Source of the DNA: DASRIA01 sp963768885
Lineage (GTDB): Bacteria; Actinomycetota; Thermoleophilia; Solirubrobacterales; JBBDJG01
DNA length: 64,000 bases
NCBI GenBank assembly: GCA_963768885.1
Contig: CAVYJN010000006.1
Coordinates: 1,178,001 to 1,242,000 of the forward strand
Reading direction: 5' to 3'
Part shown: one piece after another, positions 30,266-40,527 of the stretch
Layout of the letters: each line of letters starts with the position of its first letter
Numbering within the stretch: position 1 is the stretch's first letter
The notes under the pieces: generated by a model
Told to the model about the DNA's origin: nothing
The model's input: only the letters and a program-made list of their open reading frames with translations
Database searches by the model: none
Program-made: the position numbers and the translations under genes

Positions 30266-31124
30266 GCTGATCGTCCCGCCGGAGTCGGCGGGCGCGCGGC
30301 TGGACGCCTGGCTCGCCGAGGCGCTCGCGGGTGTGTCCCGGGGGGCGGCCGCGGCGCTCGTGGACTCGGGCGCCGTCCGGGTCGACGGGCAGTCGCGCCC
30401 GAAGGGAGCGAGGCTGCGCGGCGGCGAGCGCGTGACCGTCGCGGAGCGGGAGGTCGCCCCCGAGCCCGCGAACGTGCCGGAATCCGCCGTGGCATGGGAG
30501 GGGGAGGAGCTGTGGGTGATCGACAAGCCGGCCGGGCTGGTCGTGCATCCCGCGCCGGGACACCGCGGCGTGACGCTGGTCGAATGGCTCGCGGAGCGGT
30601 TCCCCGGGACGGAGCCGCATGCCGTTCATCGCCTCGACCGCGACACGTCGGGCCTGATGCTCGTGGCGAAGGGCGCGGCCGCGCAGCTCGAGCTGCAGGC
30701 GGCCCTGCGGCGCCGCGAGGTCCTGCGCGAGTACCTCGCGCTGCTCACGGGGAAGCTCGAGTCGCGCAGCGGCACGATCGACGCGCCGCTCGGGCGCGAC
30801 GTGCGCCGGCGCACGGTCATGTCGACCCGCACGGACCGCCCGCGGGAGGCCCGCACCCACTTCGAGGTCGAGCGGTTCACCGGCGATCACACGCTCGTGC
30901 GCGTGCAGCTCGAGACCGGCCGCACCCACCAGATCAGGGCCCATTTCGCCGCGATCGGGCACCCGCTCGCCGGCGACCGCGCCTACGGGGGCGCCGACAC
31001 CCTCGGAATCGGGCGCCAGTTCCTGCACAGCCACCGCCTCGCGCTGCGCGGGCAGGAGTGGCGCTCCCCGCTGCCGCGGGACCTGGCCGCCGCCCTGCGC
31101 CGCGCCGACGGGATCGGAGGGTGA
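30249..31124 (+). CDS. rluD: RluA/RluD family 23S rRNA pseudouridine synthase
   Basis: A 291-residue protein with an N-terminal S4 RNA-binding domain (ARLDAWLAEALAG to about 75) and a catalytic domain with the HRLDRDTSGLMLVAKG motif (catalytic Asp), VVHPAPGH and RTHQIRAHFAAIGHPLAGD. It converts specific uridines in 23S rRNA helix 69 to pseudouridine. The lspA-rluD pair is a common arrangement. ATG start inside lspA. Confidence 0.88.
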   Translation: MSTPRELIVPPESAGARLDAWLAEALAGVSRGAAAALVDSGAVRVDGQSRPKGARLRGGERVTVAEREVAPEPANVPESAVAWEGEELWVIDKPAGLVVHPAPGHRGVTLVEWLAERFPGTEPHAVHRLDRDTSGLMLVAKGAAAQLELQAALRRREVLREYLALLTGKLESRSGTIDAPLGRDVRRRTVMSTRTDRPREARTHFEVERFTGDHTLVRVQLETGRTHQIRAHFAAIGHPLAGDRAYGGADTLGIGRQFLHSHRLALRGQEWRSPLPRDLAAALRRADGIGG

Positions 31125-31131
31125 TGGGGCC

Positions 31132-31155
31132 GGGGCGGGGCCGTCGCCCCGCCCC
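31132..31155 (+). terminator. GC-rich hairpin after rluD
   Basis: A perfect 10-pair stem, ggggcggggc / gccccgcccc, with loop cgtc. It begins 8 bases after the rluD stop and is followed by gccttgctgcg rather than a U-run. The position suggests the end of the pgeF-rluD transcript. From here to the rpsB start (31375) I see no gene; tagact at 31252-31257 could be a -10 box, without a convincing -35. Confidence 0.4.
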
Positions 31156-31374
31156 GCCTTGCTGCGCGGCTCCTTAAGTCCGGGTTGGAGGTAAGGAGGG
31201 AGTTCGCCGCGCCGCAAGACCCCCAAACGAAGGCCGGCCGCCAAACTTGCGTAGACTGGACGGTCCTTCGACCCGGCCCGGTAGGCCGCGGCCCTGCCCG
31301 TGCGTGCACTCGCCCGCACGGGTCCCGCGAGACCGCCGCGCCGGTTTCCACCACACCACCAAAAGGGAGCCACA

Positions 31375-32309
<935 letters not shown>

Positions 32310-32313
<4 letters not shown>

Positions 32314-32909
32314 GCATCAGCGCAGCCGACGTGAAGGCGCTCCGCGACCGTACGGGCGCGGGGATGATGGAGTGCAAGCAGGCGCTCCAGGAGGCCGAGG
32401 GCAACACCGACAAGGCGGTCGAGCTGCTGCGCGTGCGCGGCCAGGCGAAGGCCGCGAAGCGCGGCGAGCGCCAGGCGGCCGAGGGGGTGATCGGCCACTA
32501 CGTGCACTTCAACGGCAAGGTCGGCGCGCTCGTCGAGGTCGACTGCGAGACCGACTTCGTCGCCAAGAACGAGGAATTCGTCGATTTTGCGCGCGAGATC
32601 GCCGTGCACGTGGCCTCGGCCGCGCCCCGCTGGGTGTCCGAGGAGGAAGTGCCCGACGACGAGCGCGAGCGCGAGCGGGCGATCTTCGAGGCCCAGGCGG
32701 ACGAGAGCAAGCCCCCGGAGGTCCGCCAGAAGATCGCCGAGGGACGCCTGCGCAAGTGGCTCGAGGAGGTCGTGCTCCTCGACCAGACCCACGTCAACGC
32801 GGAGAAGCACGAGCGCCGCACGATCGAGCAGCTGCGCGCGGAGGTCTCGGCACGCACCGGCGAGAACGTGGTGATCAAGCGATTCGCGAGGTTCGCGGTC
32901 GGCGAGTAG
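32310..32909 (+). CDS. tsf: Elongation factor Ts, short form
   Basis: A 199-residue nucleotide exchange factor for EF-Tu. UBA-like N-terminus (ADVKALRDRTGAGMMECKQAL), then VDCETDFVAKNEEFVDFARE, which contains the Thr-Asp-Phe that enters EF-Tu. It is the short version with a single core domain, as in Thermus, rather than the 280-residue E. coli type. The ATGA overlap with rpsB and the aggagg at 32295-32300 indicate coupled translation. Confidence 0.95.
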
Positions 32910-32931
32910 CGCCAGCCGTTATTTTTCTGGC

Positions 32932-33687
32932 GTGTCCGAGGGAGCCGGCAACGGCGGGTCTTCCGCCAACGGTGGGCCCGCCTTTCGACGAGTGCTGCTC
33001 AAGCTTTCGGGCGAGGCGCTGCTCGGCGGCCTGGAGTACGGGGTCGAGCCCGAGCGGCTGCACACGATCGCGCGCACGATCAAGCGGGTGCACGAGCGCG
33101 GCGTCGAGGTCGCGGTCGTGGTGGGCGGGGGCAACATCTACCGGGGCCTCGAGGGCACCGCGCACGGCATGGACCGCGCAAGCGCCGACTACATGGGGAT
33201 GCTGGCCACGGTCCTGAACGCGCTCGCGCTCCAGGACGCGCTCGAGCACGAGGACGTCCACACGCGCGTGCTGTCGGCGATCGAGATCCAGGAGGTGGCC
33301 GAGCCCTACATCCGCCGCCGCGCGATGCGCCATCTCGAGAAGGGACGCGTCGTGATCTTCGCGTCCGGCACGGGCAACCCGTTCTTCACGACCGATACGG
33401 CGGCGGCGCTGCGCGCCCTGGAGATCCACGCGGAGGCGATACTGATGGCCAAGAACAACGTCGAGGGTGTCTACGACATGGACCCGAGCGTCCACGCGGA
33501 CGCGACGTTCCTCCCCAACATCACCCACCACGAGGCGATCGAGCGCGGGCTGCGCGTGATGGACTCGACGGCGCTGTCGCTGTGCAAGGACAACGACCTG
33601 CCGATCTACGTCTTCAACATGGCCGACGAGCGCAACATCGACCGCATCGTGAGCGGCGAGCGGGTCGGGACGCTGGTGGCGACATGA
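32932..33687 (+). CDS. pyrH: UMP kinase
   Basis: A 251-residue amino-acid-kinase-fold UMP kinase (UMP + ATP to UDP). LLKLSGEALLGG, VVGGGNIYRGL, the RASADYMGMLATVLNALALQ region, GTGNPFFTTDTAAALRA and KNNVEGVYDMDP are signature segments. The first 20 residues are Gly/Asn/Ser-rich and not conserved, so a later start is possible. GTG start. The stop overlaps the frr ATG. Confidence 0.95.
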   Translation: MSEGAGNGGSSANGGPAFRRVLLKLSGEALLGGLEYGVEPERLHTIARTIKRVHERGVEVAVVVGGGNIYRGLEGTAHGMDRASADYMGMLATVLNALALQDALEHEDVHTRVLSAIEIQEVAEPYIRRRAMRHLEKGRVVIFASGTGNPFFTTDTAAALRALEIHAEAILMAKNNVEGVYDMDPSVHADATFLPNITHHEAIERGLRVMDSTALSLCKDNDLPIYVFNMADERNIDRIVSGERVGTLVAT

Positions 33688-34241
33688 TCGACGAGCTGCT
33701 GAAGGACGCGCGCGGGCGCATGGGCAAGTCCATCGAGGCCACGCGGCACGAGTTCGCGACGGTGCGCACCGGCCGCGCCTCGCCGCACCTGCTCGACCGC
33801 GTGAGCGTGGACTACTACGGCACGCAGACGCCCCTCAACCAGATCGCCACGGTGAACGCGTCGGAGGCGCGCCTGCTCACGATCACGCCGTACGACAAGT
33901 CGTCGATCAAGTCGATCGAGAAGGCGATCCAGGAGTCCGACCTGGGCCTCACGCCCAACAACGACGGGAACCTGATCCGGCTGGCGATCCCCGAGCTCAC
34001 CGAGGAGCGCCGCAAGGAGCTCGTGAAGGTCGTGCACGGCCTCGCCGAGGAGGGGCGCGTCGCGGTCCGCAACATCCGGCGCGACTGCATGCACCACCTG
34101 CGCGACCTGCGCAAGGGCGGCGACGCCGGCGAGGACGAGGAGCGCCGCGCGGAGGCCGAGCTGCAGAAGCTCACCGACGCCAACGTCAAGGACATCGACG
34201 AGCTGCTGAAGGGTAAGGAAGAAGAGATCCTCGGTGGCTGA
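33684..34241 (+). CDS. frr: Ribosome recycling factor
   Basis: A 185-residue two-domain L-shaped protein that splits post-termination ribosomes with EF-G. Signature segments are VRTGRASPHLLDRV, YYGTQTPLNQIATV, the PYDKSSIKSIEKAIQESDLG core, GLTPNNDGNLIRLAIPELT and the long C-terminal helix with VRNIRRDCMHHLRDL. ATG overlaps pyrH by 4 bases; the 3' end overlaps uppS by 8. Confidence 0.96.
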   Translation: MIDELLKDARGRMGKSIEATRHEFATVRTGRASPHLLDRVSVDYYGTQTPLNQIATVNASEARLLTITPYDKSSIKSIEKAIQESDLGLTPNNDGNLIRLAIPELTEERRKELVKVVHGLAEEGRVAVRNIRRDCMHHLRDLRKGGDAGEDEERRAEAELQKLTDANVKDIDELLKGKEEEILGG

Positions 34242-34911
34242 TCCGGGTGATCGCCCGCGCTGCGTGGCGATCATCATGGACGGCAACGCGCGTTGGGCCG
34301 CGAGCCGGGGACTGAGCGTGACCGAGGGACATCGCGCCGGGACCGACACGCTCAAGCGCACGGTCGACGTCGCGGGCGACCTCGGCGTCGAGCAGCTCAC
34401 CGTGTACGCGTTCTCGACCGAGAACTGGGCGCGGCCCGACCAGGAGGTCACCGGCATCATGTCGCTGTTCGTCGAGCGGCTGCGCCGGGAGGCGCCCGAG
34501 CTCGACGACGAGGGCGTGCGCCTGCGGATCATCGGCAGGCGCGACCGCGTGCACGAGCGCGTGCGCGAGGAGATCGAGTGGGCCGAGGCGCTCACCGCGC
34601 ACAACACGGGGCGCACGCTGTTCGTCGCGTTCGACTACGGAGGGCGCGCCGAGATCCTGCACGCGGCCGAGCGCTACAAGGGGGGCGGGGAGGAGGAGTT
34701 CCGCAAGCACCTCTACGCGCCCGACCTCGAGGACCCGCAGCTGATCATCCGGACCGGGGGAGAGCTGCGGATCTCGAACTTCCTGCTGTGGGAGGCCGCG
34801 TACTCGGAGCTGTACTTCTCCGAGAAGCTGTGGCCCGACTTCGACCGCGAGGAGTTCGAGCGCGCCGTGGCGTCCTACGGCTCCCGCGAGTACAGGTTCG
34901 GGGGGAGGTAG
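34234..34911 (+). CDS. uppS: Isoprenyl transferase (undecaprenyl diphosphate synthase type)
   Basis: A 225-residue cis-prenyltransferase that extends farnesyl diphosphate with IPP to make the lipid carrier for cell-wall sugars. IIMDGNARWAASRGLSVTEGH carries the catalytic Asp and diphosphate-binding residues; YAFSTENWARP, VAFDYGGRAEI and LIIRTGGELRISNFLLWEAAYSE follow. Slightly shorter than E. coli UppS (253). Product chain length is not readable. GTG start within frr; its last base is the first of cdsA. Confidence 0.93.
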   Translation: MADPGDRPRCVAIIMDGNARWAASRGLSVTEGHRAGTDTLKRTVDVAGDLGVEQLTVYAFSTENWARPDQEVTGIMSLFVERLRREAPELDDEGVRLRIIGRRDRVHERVREEIEWAEALTAHNTGRTLFVAFDYGGRAEILHAAERYKGGGEEEFRKHLYAPDLEDPQLIIRTGGELRISNFLLWEAAYSELYFSEKLWPDFDREEFERAVASYGSREYRFGGR

Positions 34912-35744
34912 TGCCGCCGGCACGCCGCCCCGCGCCCCGTCGAAGGCGCCGCGGCACCTCCACGGGCGCACGCATCCTGGTGGCGGCGCCCTGGGTGGTG
35001 CTGGCGATCGCGATCGTCTTCTACGGCGGCCGCACGCTCTTCGCGCTGCTCGCCTTCGGCCTCGGCGTCGTCGCCCTGACCGAGCTCTACCGGTTGCTCG
35101 CGCCCGTGCGCCCGATCAACCTCGCCGGGTTCCTGGGCCTGGCGGGCCTGATCGCCGCCGCCGCATACGGCGGGCAGTTCCAGATCGTGCTCGCGCTCGC
35201 CGCCGCGGTGCTCGGCACGGCGGTCCTGGCGATCATCCGGCCGATCCGCCGCCACGTGACGCTCTCGGTCGCGGCGACGCTGCTGGGGGTGTTCTGGATC
35301 GGGATGGGGCTCGCGCACGCCGTGCTGCTGTATCGGCTCGACCACGGCGACAGCCTTTTGTTCGACGTGCTGCTTGCGACCTTCGTCGGGGACACCGGTG
35401 CCTACTTCGGCGGCCGGCTCTGGGGCACGACGCAGCTCGCGCCCCGCATCTCGCCCGCGAAGACGGTCGAGGGACTGCTCGCCGGCATCCTCGCGGGCAC
35501 GGCCGCGTTCTGGCTGGCCGGGCTCTACCAGGACTGGCTCTCGGGTACGGACGCGCTGATCATCGGCGTCTGCGTCGCGCTCGCGGCGCCGCTCGGGGAC
35601 CTCTTCGAGTCGATGGTGAAGCGCGACCTCGCCGTGAAGGACAGCGGGCGCTTCTTCGGCGAGCACGGCGGCGTGCTCGACCGCCTCGACGCGGCGATCT
35701 TCACCGTGATCGTCGGGTACTACGTGGCGAACGCGCTCGTCTAG
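34911..35744 (+). CDS. cdsA: Phosphatidate cytidylyltransferase
   Basis: A 277-residue integral membrane enzyme making CDP-diacylglycerol from CTP and phosphatidate. After an Arg/Pro-rich cytoplasmic start come several hydrophobic helices, then the C-terminal signature: SPAKTVEGLLAG, LGDLFESMVKRDLAVKDSG and GEHGGVLDRLDA. GTG start with a strong gggggagg SD; it overlaps uppS by one base. It ends the rpsB-cdsA run, and an inverted repeat follows. Confidence 0.94.
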   Translation: MPPARRPAPRRRRRGTSTGARILVAAPWVVLAIAIVFYGGRTLFALLAFGLGVVALTELYRLLAPVRPINLAGFLGLAGLIAAAAYGGQFQIVLALAAAVLGTAVLAIIRPIRRHVTLSVAATLLGVFWIGMGLAHAVLLYRLDHGDSLLFDVLLATFVGDTGAYFGGRLWGTTQLAPRISPAKTVEGLLAGILAGTAAFWLAGLYQDWLSGTDALIIGVCVALAAPLGDLFESMVKRDLAVKDSGRFFGEHGGVLDRLDAAIFTVIVGYYVANALV

Positions 35745-35760
35745 CCGGCCAAGGGGCGCT

Positions 35761-35799
35761 GATGCGGATTCGTCGGCCATAGGCCGAAGAAGCCGCATC
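35761..35799. repeat. Inverted repeat downstream of cdsA
   Basis: Two 18-base arms (35761-35778 and 35782-35799) are complementary except at two positions and are separated by ata. It starts 16 bases after the cdsA stop and has no U-run. It could end or protect the cdsA transcript, or be a binding site. Downstream to 36031 there is no gene except the promoter described next. Confidence 0.5.
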
Positions 35800-35876
35800 A
35801 CTGGCCCGGAAGTCCTGTCACTGATCTTTCTCACGATCGCGACGACCGCATTGTTCGCGCGAACGGGATGCGGCCG

Positions 35877-35905
35877 TTGACACGAACGGCCGGTCGGCGT
35901 AACGT
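35877..35905 (+). promoter_or_regulatory. Sigma-70-type promoter
   Basis: A perfect -35 hexamer TTGACA (35877-35882), a 17-base spacer and the -10 hexamer TAACGT (35900-35905), which matches the actinobacterial TAnnnT form. It faces the small gene at 36032, which would have a leader of about 120 bases. Motif match only. Confidence 0.5.
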
Positions 35906-36031
35906 CGGTCCGACCGGTCTTCATCCTGCCGACAGTCCGCTCTCTGACCGCCGACGCTTGGCTTCCGGCCGACTTGGCCCGAGCGGGACCGGCCTCTTTC
36001 GTCCCGCGCACACGATGCCAGGAGGTGGGCG

Positions 36032-36334
36032 ATGGAATTCCTCGTACTCGTCAAGCCGGGACCGGCGCCGCCGCCGGTCGAGCTCGTTCGAGCCGCACAG
36101 GAGTGGATCGACACGAGGCTCTCCGACGGAACGATCGAGTGCAGCTACGCGTTCGTGGGCGGAGGTGGATTCAGCGTGACCAAGGCCGACTCGCACGAGG
36201 CGCTGATGGACGAGCTCCTCGACTATCCGCTGTCTCCGTTCGTCGACTACGACGTAAAGCCCCTGATCGGACTCGACCACGCGTTCAAGCGGTTCGTCGC
36301 GCTCGCCGAGCAGATGGCCGCGCAGGCCGGCTAG
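36032..36334 (+). CDS. Small alpha/beta-barrel-like hypothetical protein
   Basis: A 100-residue protein (MEFLVLVKPG...) with the alternating strand-helix pattern and length of muconolactone-isomerase-like or YCII-like dimeric ferredoxin-fold proteins. No catalytic motif is obvious. A good SD (aggaggtgg, about 36019-36027) precedes the ATG. It has its own promoter (35877-35905) and a strong hairpin after the stop (36344-36371), so it is likely monocistronic. Confidence 0.7.
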   Translation: MEFLVLVKPGPAPPPVELVRAAQEWIDTRLSDGTIECSYAFVGGGGFSVTKADSHEALMDELLDYPLSPFVDYDVKPLIGLDHAFKRFVALAEQMAAQAG

Positions 36335-36343
36335 ACCAGAGTT

Positions 36344-36371
36344 GCGCCGCGCCCCTCCGGGGGCGCGGCGC
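36344..36371 (+). terminator. Hairpin terminator after 36334
   Basis: A perfect 12-pair stem, gcgccgcgcccc / ggggcgcggcgc, with a UCCG loop, starting 10 bases after the stop. It is followed by tgcctctaacc, a weak U-tract. Strong intrinsic terminators in very GC-rich genomes often look like this. Confidence 0.55.
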
Positions 36372-36550
36372 TGCCTCTAACCGGCCGGGAGCGTCACCAG
36401 CTCGTCAGCTCCCGCAGAATCGCGCCCCCGAGGCGTTGGCGTGACCACAGTTTGGACAGTCCATATCCGAGCCGGGCCCATACCGGCCGACGCGAGCGTA
36501 CGGCATTAACCTGCCGGCAGGCAATCGTCCGCGCGACCCAGGAGGTCCTC

Positions 36551-36943
36551 TTGCCCATCACCGCCTCGGCGATCTCGCTGAACGTCGCCGACCCCGTCGC
36601 CTCGGCGAACTTCGCCAAGCAGCATCTCGGCTTCGGCGAGGAAATGGCCGCCGACGGCTTCGTGTCACTCGCCCGGCCCGACGCCGGGTTCAACCTGATC
36701 TTCCTGCGCACCGGGCTCGAGAGCTTCAAGCCCGCCGGCATGCGCGACCGCCACGCGGACGGAGTGCTGATCGCCTTCGTCGTCGACGACGTCGACGCGG
36801 AGTGCGCACGGCTCGAGCGAGAGGGAGTCGCGATCACCACGCCGCTGCAGACCGAGCCCTGGGGCGAGCGGTTCTTCCAGGTCACCGACCCGAACGGCGT
36901 GGTGATCCAGTTCGTGCAGTGGATGGCGGGCCCGACCGGATAA
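36551..36943 (+). CDS. VOC (glyoxalase/bleomycin-resistance) superfamily protein
   Basis: A 130-residue protein with two beta-alpha-beta-beta-beta units: ISLNVADPVASANFAKQHLG, then FVVDDVDAECARLEREG and FQVTDPNGVVIQFVQW. The fold is shared by glyoxalase I, extradiol dioxygenases and drug-binding proteins; the substrate is unknown. The TTG start at 36551 is chosen because aggagg lies 5 bases upstream (36540-36545) and the protein then begins at the first strand. Confidence 0.8.
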   Translation: MPITASAISLNVADPVASANFAKQHLGFGEEMAADGFVSLARPDAGFNLIFLRTGLESFKPAGMRDRHADGVLIAFVVDDVDAECARLEREGVAITTPLQTEPWGERFFQVTDPNGVVIQFVQWMAGPTG

Positions 36944-36990
36944 GCGTCCACGTCTGGCTTCACCGGTCGCTCAGCGAATAGACTCCGCGC

Positions 36991-38787
36991 GTGCGTCGGT
37001 TCATCTGCCTGGTGGTCTTCGCCGCGCTCGCGGCGGTGCCGGTGCAGGCGCACGCACTGAAGGGCGGGCTACCGGATCCCTCCTTCGGCTCCGGCGGCTT
37101 TGCCGGCGTGAGCACGGCTCCGCAGGGGGAGCGCGAGTCCGGGAACGCCATGGCGCTGGACTCGCTCGGGCGCGTGCTCGTCGGCGGCGCCGTGCAGAAC
37201 AACGAGCCGAGCGACCCGAACAGCGGCTGGACGCTCGTCCGCTTCACGGCCGGCGGCACGCTCGACACCGGCTTCGGCGCGAACGGCGTGGCACAGGCGC
37301 CCGGCCTCTTCGGGCCGAACCTCAACGCGGAGATCAGGGCGCTCGCCGTCGTGCCCGGCAGCGACAAGATCATCGCGGGTGGCATGACGATCGGGCCCTC
37401 GATGAACAGTGAGTTCACCGTCGCGCGCTACAACGGCAACGGCTCGCTCGACACGACCTTCGGGCCCGCCGACACGGGCTTCGTGCGGGCCAACGTGAGC
37501 GCGTCCTTCGACGACCTCAAGGACCTCGCGGTCGCGGCGGACGGGTTCATCACCGCGGTCGGCCAGGCGGGCCTCAACACCGCCCTGGTCCGCTGGGACT
37601 CGGACGGGGCGCTCGACCCGTCGTTCGACGGCCCGGGCGTCGCCGGGAACGGCATGTTCGTGGACGACGTCACCGCCGGGACGGACGACTACCGCGACGT
37701 CGAGCTCGAGCCCTCCGGGGCGGTCCGCGCCGTCGGCGTCGCCTCGGGCGCGGAAGGCAACTGGCTGATCGCCCATTACACCTCCACCGGCGCGCGCGAC
37801 ACGAGCTTCAACGGCACCGGCTTCGTCGTCACGAACTTCAGCGGCCAGTCCGACCTCGGTGGCGCCCAGGTGCTGCTGGGCGACACGCTCTACGTGTTCG
37901 GGAGCCTCGATGTGGACCCCGGCCCCGCCACCGAGCGCGACTTCGGCGTGGTCGCCTACAACGCGGTCAACGGAGCGGAGCTGGCAGGGACCAAGCTCCA
38001 GGTCCCGGTGCCGGGAACCCAGAACCTGCTCGAGGCCGGATTGCAGCGACTCGGCGGCTCCGCCGATCCCTCCGCCGAGCGCTTCCTGTTGGTCGGCCTG
38101 GGCGCGTTCGGCGGCGGGACGGGGGCGCAGCTGATGCGGCTGCGGCGCGTGAACGGCACCTCGACGGCGCTCGAGCCCGATCCGGAGTTCGGGTCGGGAG
38201 GCGTCATGACGCCTCCCACCTTGGCCGGCGGTGCCTGGCAGGACGTGGCGGTCGACGGGCAGAACCGGCTCGTCGTGGGCGGCGAGCTCGGGGTCTTCCA
38301 GACCGCCGACTTCACCGCCGCCCGCTTCGTGGAGGAGACCGCGCAGCCACCCGCCGCGCGGGACGTGGTCGCCCCGGTGATCACGCGCGCCCGCATGTCG
38401 CCGCGAGTCTGGAGGGTCAACCGCCGCGGAGCGGCCGAGGTCCGGCTGACCCGCCGGGCGAGGCGTGGCACCACCTTCCGCTTCACGCTCTCGGAGGCCG
38501 CGCGCGTGGTGTTCCGGATCGACCGCAAGGTGCGCGGGCGCAAGGTCGGCGGGAAGTGCAGGCGCGAGACACGGCGGAATCGCAAGCGGAGCCGCTGCAC
38601 GCGCTACGTGCGAGCGGGCTCCTTCGCCCAGGCCGCCCGGGCGGGCGCGAACCGCAAGCGGTTCTCCGGCAGGATCGGCCGGGCAAGGCTGCGGCCCGCC
38701 CGCTACCGCGTCACGCTCACCGCGACCGACACGTCCGGCAACCGGTCCCGCGCGAAGCGCCTGAACTTCAGGGTCGTGCGCCGATGA
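36991..38787 (+). CDS. Secreted delta-60 repeat beta-propeller protein
   Basis: A 598-residue exported protein. The signal peptide ends near residue 23 (AVPVQAHA). About 25-460 hold delta-60 repeats, seen as GTLDTGFGANGV, GSLDTTFGPADTG, GALDPSFDGPGV and TGARDTSFNGTGF, each followed by a (V/I)A(V/L)xxDG strand. The last 130 residues are a basic domain with two Cys (GGKCRRE, SRCTRY) and DTSGNRSRAK near the end. The next two genes carry the same C-terminal domain. Delta-60 proteins are cell-surface or adhesion-type; the role here is unknown. Confidence 0.8.
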   Translation: MRRFICLVVFAALAAVPVQAHALKGGLPDPSFGSGGFAGVSTAPQGERESGNAMALDSLGRVLVGGAVQNNEPSDPNSGWTLVRFTAGGTLDTGFGANGVAQAPGLFGPNLNAEIRALAVVPGSDKIIAGGMTIGPSMNSEFTVARYNGNGSLDTTFGPADTGFVRANVSASFDDLKDLAVAADGFITAVGQAGLNTALVRWDSDGALDPSFDGPGVAGNGMFVDDVTAGTDDYRDVELEPSGAVRAVGVASGAEGNWLIAHYTSTGARDTSFNGTGFVVTNFSGQSDLGGAQVLLGDTLYVFGSLDVDPGPATERDFGVVAYNAVNGAELAGTKLQVPVPGTQNLLEAGLQRLGGSADPSAERFLLVGLGAFGGGTGAQLMRLRRVNGTSTALEPDPEFGSGGVMTPPTLAGGAWQDVAVDGQNRLVVGGELGVFQTADFTAARFVEETAQPPAARDVVAPVITRARMSPRVWRVNRRGAAEVRLTRRARRGTTFRFTLSEAARVVFRIDRKVRGRKVGGKCRRETRRNRKRSRCTRYVRAGSFAQAARAGANRKRFSGRIGRARLRPARYRVTLTATDTSGNRSRAKRLNFRVVRR

Positions 38788-38811
38788 CCCGTTCTCGGAT
38801 AGGTTCACCCG

Positions 38812-40526
38812 ATGGGTAGGGAGACCCGGCGGTCCGTCGTCCTCGTCGCAGCATGCATAGCTGTCGTCCTGGCGCTGCCCGCGACAGCCGGCGCCGTGCT
38901 CTCCGGCTTCAACGGGAGGATCGTCTTCGCGAGCGGGCGAAACGAAACGGACGACTCCACGGCGAAGCTCTACCTCCGCACGATCCTCAGCGGCACCGGC
39001 GGGGGATCCGCCGGCGGGGCGATCACCACGGCGGTGGCGGTGCAGCACCGCCATCCCACCTGGTCGCCCGACCGCACGAAGATCGCGTACGCGGCCGGCG
39101 GCGCCGGGGCCAACTTCGACATCTTCATCCTCGACCTCACGAGCCCGGTCGCGATCCCGCAGAACATCACCAACTCGAACAACGTCACCGACGACCGGCC
39201 CGCCTGGTCTCCGGACGGCACGCGGATCGCCTTCGACAGCGAGAACGTCGACGCCAGCAACCAGTTGAACATCAAGATCTACAACGTCGGGACCGGGATC
39301 ACGACAAACTTCACGTCGACAACCGCCGGAACGTACGAGCACAAGCCGGCCTGGACCCCCGACTCGCAGACGCTCTTCTACGGGACGGGCGAACCTCACC
39401 GTCGCCGGCGCCCTCGACGTCGTCAGGCAACCCGCGGACGGGAGCGCGGGCGCGTCGAACGTCGCGGCCGCCCCCGGCATCAGCGAGTTCCAGCCCTCGA
39501 TCTCGCCCGACGGCATCCGGATGTGCTTCACGCGCGGCGACCTCGGCTCGGGCGCCGCCCGCGTCATCAAGTCGCTGGCGAACGGGGGCGGACAGACTGA
39601 GCTCCCCGGCACCTCGGGAGTCGCCAGCTACAACTGCACCTGGTCGCCCGACGGCACCAAGATCGCCTACGTCCAGGGGACCTTTGCGACCGGGGACCTG
39701 GTGATGGAGAACGCCGACGGCCCCCTCGTCCTGATCACGCTGGAGAACACGGCCGCGCGCTTCGACGGCAACCCCGACTGGGCGCCCGACGGCCGGCCGG
39801 AGTGCCAGGACCGGACGGTCAACGTGAACGTCAACACCGCCGTCACGATCCCGCTGAGCTGCGCCGACACCGGGCCGGCGTACGAGCAGACCGCCGTGAC
39901 CGTGGACGTGCCCAGCGACGCCACGCCGGCGAACGGCACCCTCGGCGAGGTCCAGCAGGGCAACCCGGCGACCGTGACCTACACGCCGAACGCGAACTTC
40001 ACCGGCACCGACTCCTTCCAGGCCCGGGTCCGCGACGGCGTCGCCTTCGGCACCCAGCGCGGGACGGTGACGATCAAGGTCGTCACGCCGGTGCCCAGCC
40101 CGACACCGCCCGCCCGAACGTCACCGACGTGAGCGTCTCGCCGCGCAAGTGGCGGCGCGGGTCGACGACTGCCGCGGTTCTCGATCGCCCCCGTCGGCAC
40201 CAGGATCCGCTGGCGCCTCAGCGAGGACGCGCGGACCACGCTCACCTTCCAGCGGGCGCTGCCCGGTCGCCGCGTCGGCAAGCGCTGCCTGCGGCCGACC
40301 CGCGCGCGGCGCGGGCGGCCGCGGCTGCACCCGCTTCCGCAACGCGGGGTCGCTGACGCGCGCCAACGCCAAGGCCGGCCTCAACACGCTGCGCTTCCAG
40401 GGCCGCCTCACCCGCACGCGCCGCCTCGGGCTGGGCCGCTACCGGTTGAGCGTGGATGCACGCGACGCCGCCGGCAACCGCTCCGTCACCCGCCGCAGCC
40501 GGACCTTCAGGATCGTCCGCCGCTGA
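38812..40526 (+). pseudogene. Secreted TolB-like propeller protein, broken by several frameshifts
   Basis: Signal peptide (LVAACIAVVLALPATAGA), then TolB/PD40 blades (HPTWSPDRTKIAYAAGG, DDRPAWSPDGTRIAFDSEN, EHKPAWTPDSQTLFY), then an Ig/cadherin-like domain (PATVTYTPNANFTGTDSFQ), then the C-terminal domain shared with both neighbours (CTRFRNAGSL, DAAGNRSVTRR). To read it through, the frame must shift near 39388, 40105, 40160 and 40315. Each piece is well conserved in its own frame. Four shifts in 1.7 kb could mean decay or poor raw sequence. Confidence 0.7.
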
Positions 40527-40527
40527 C

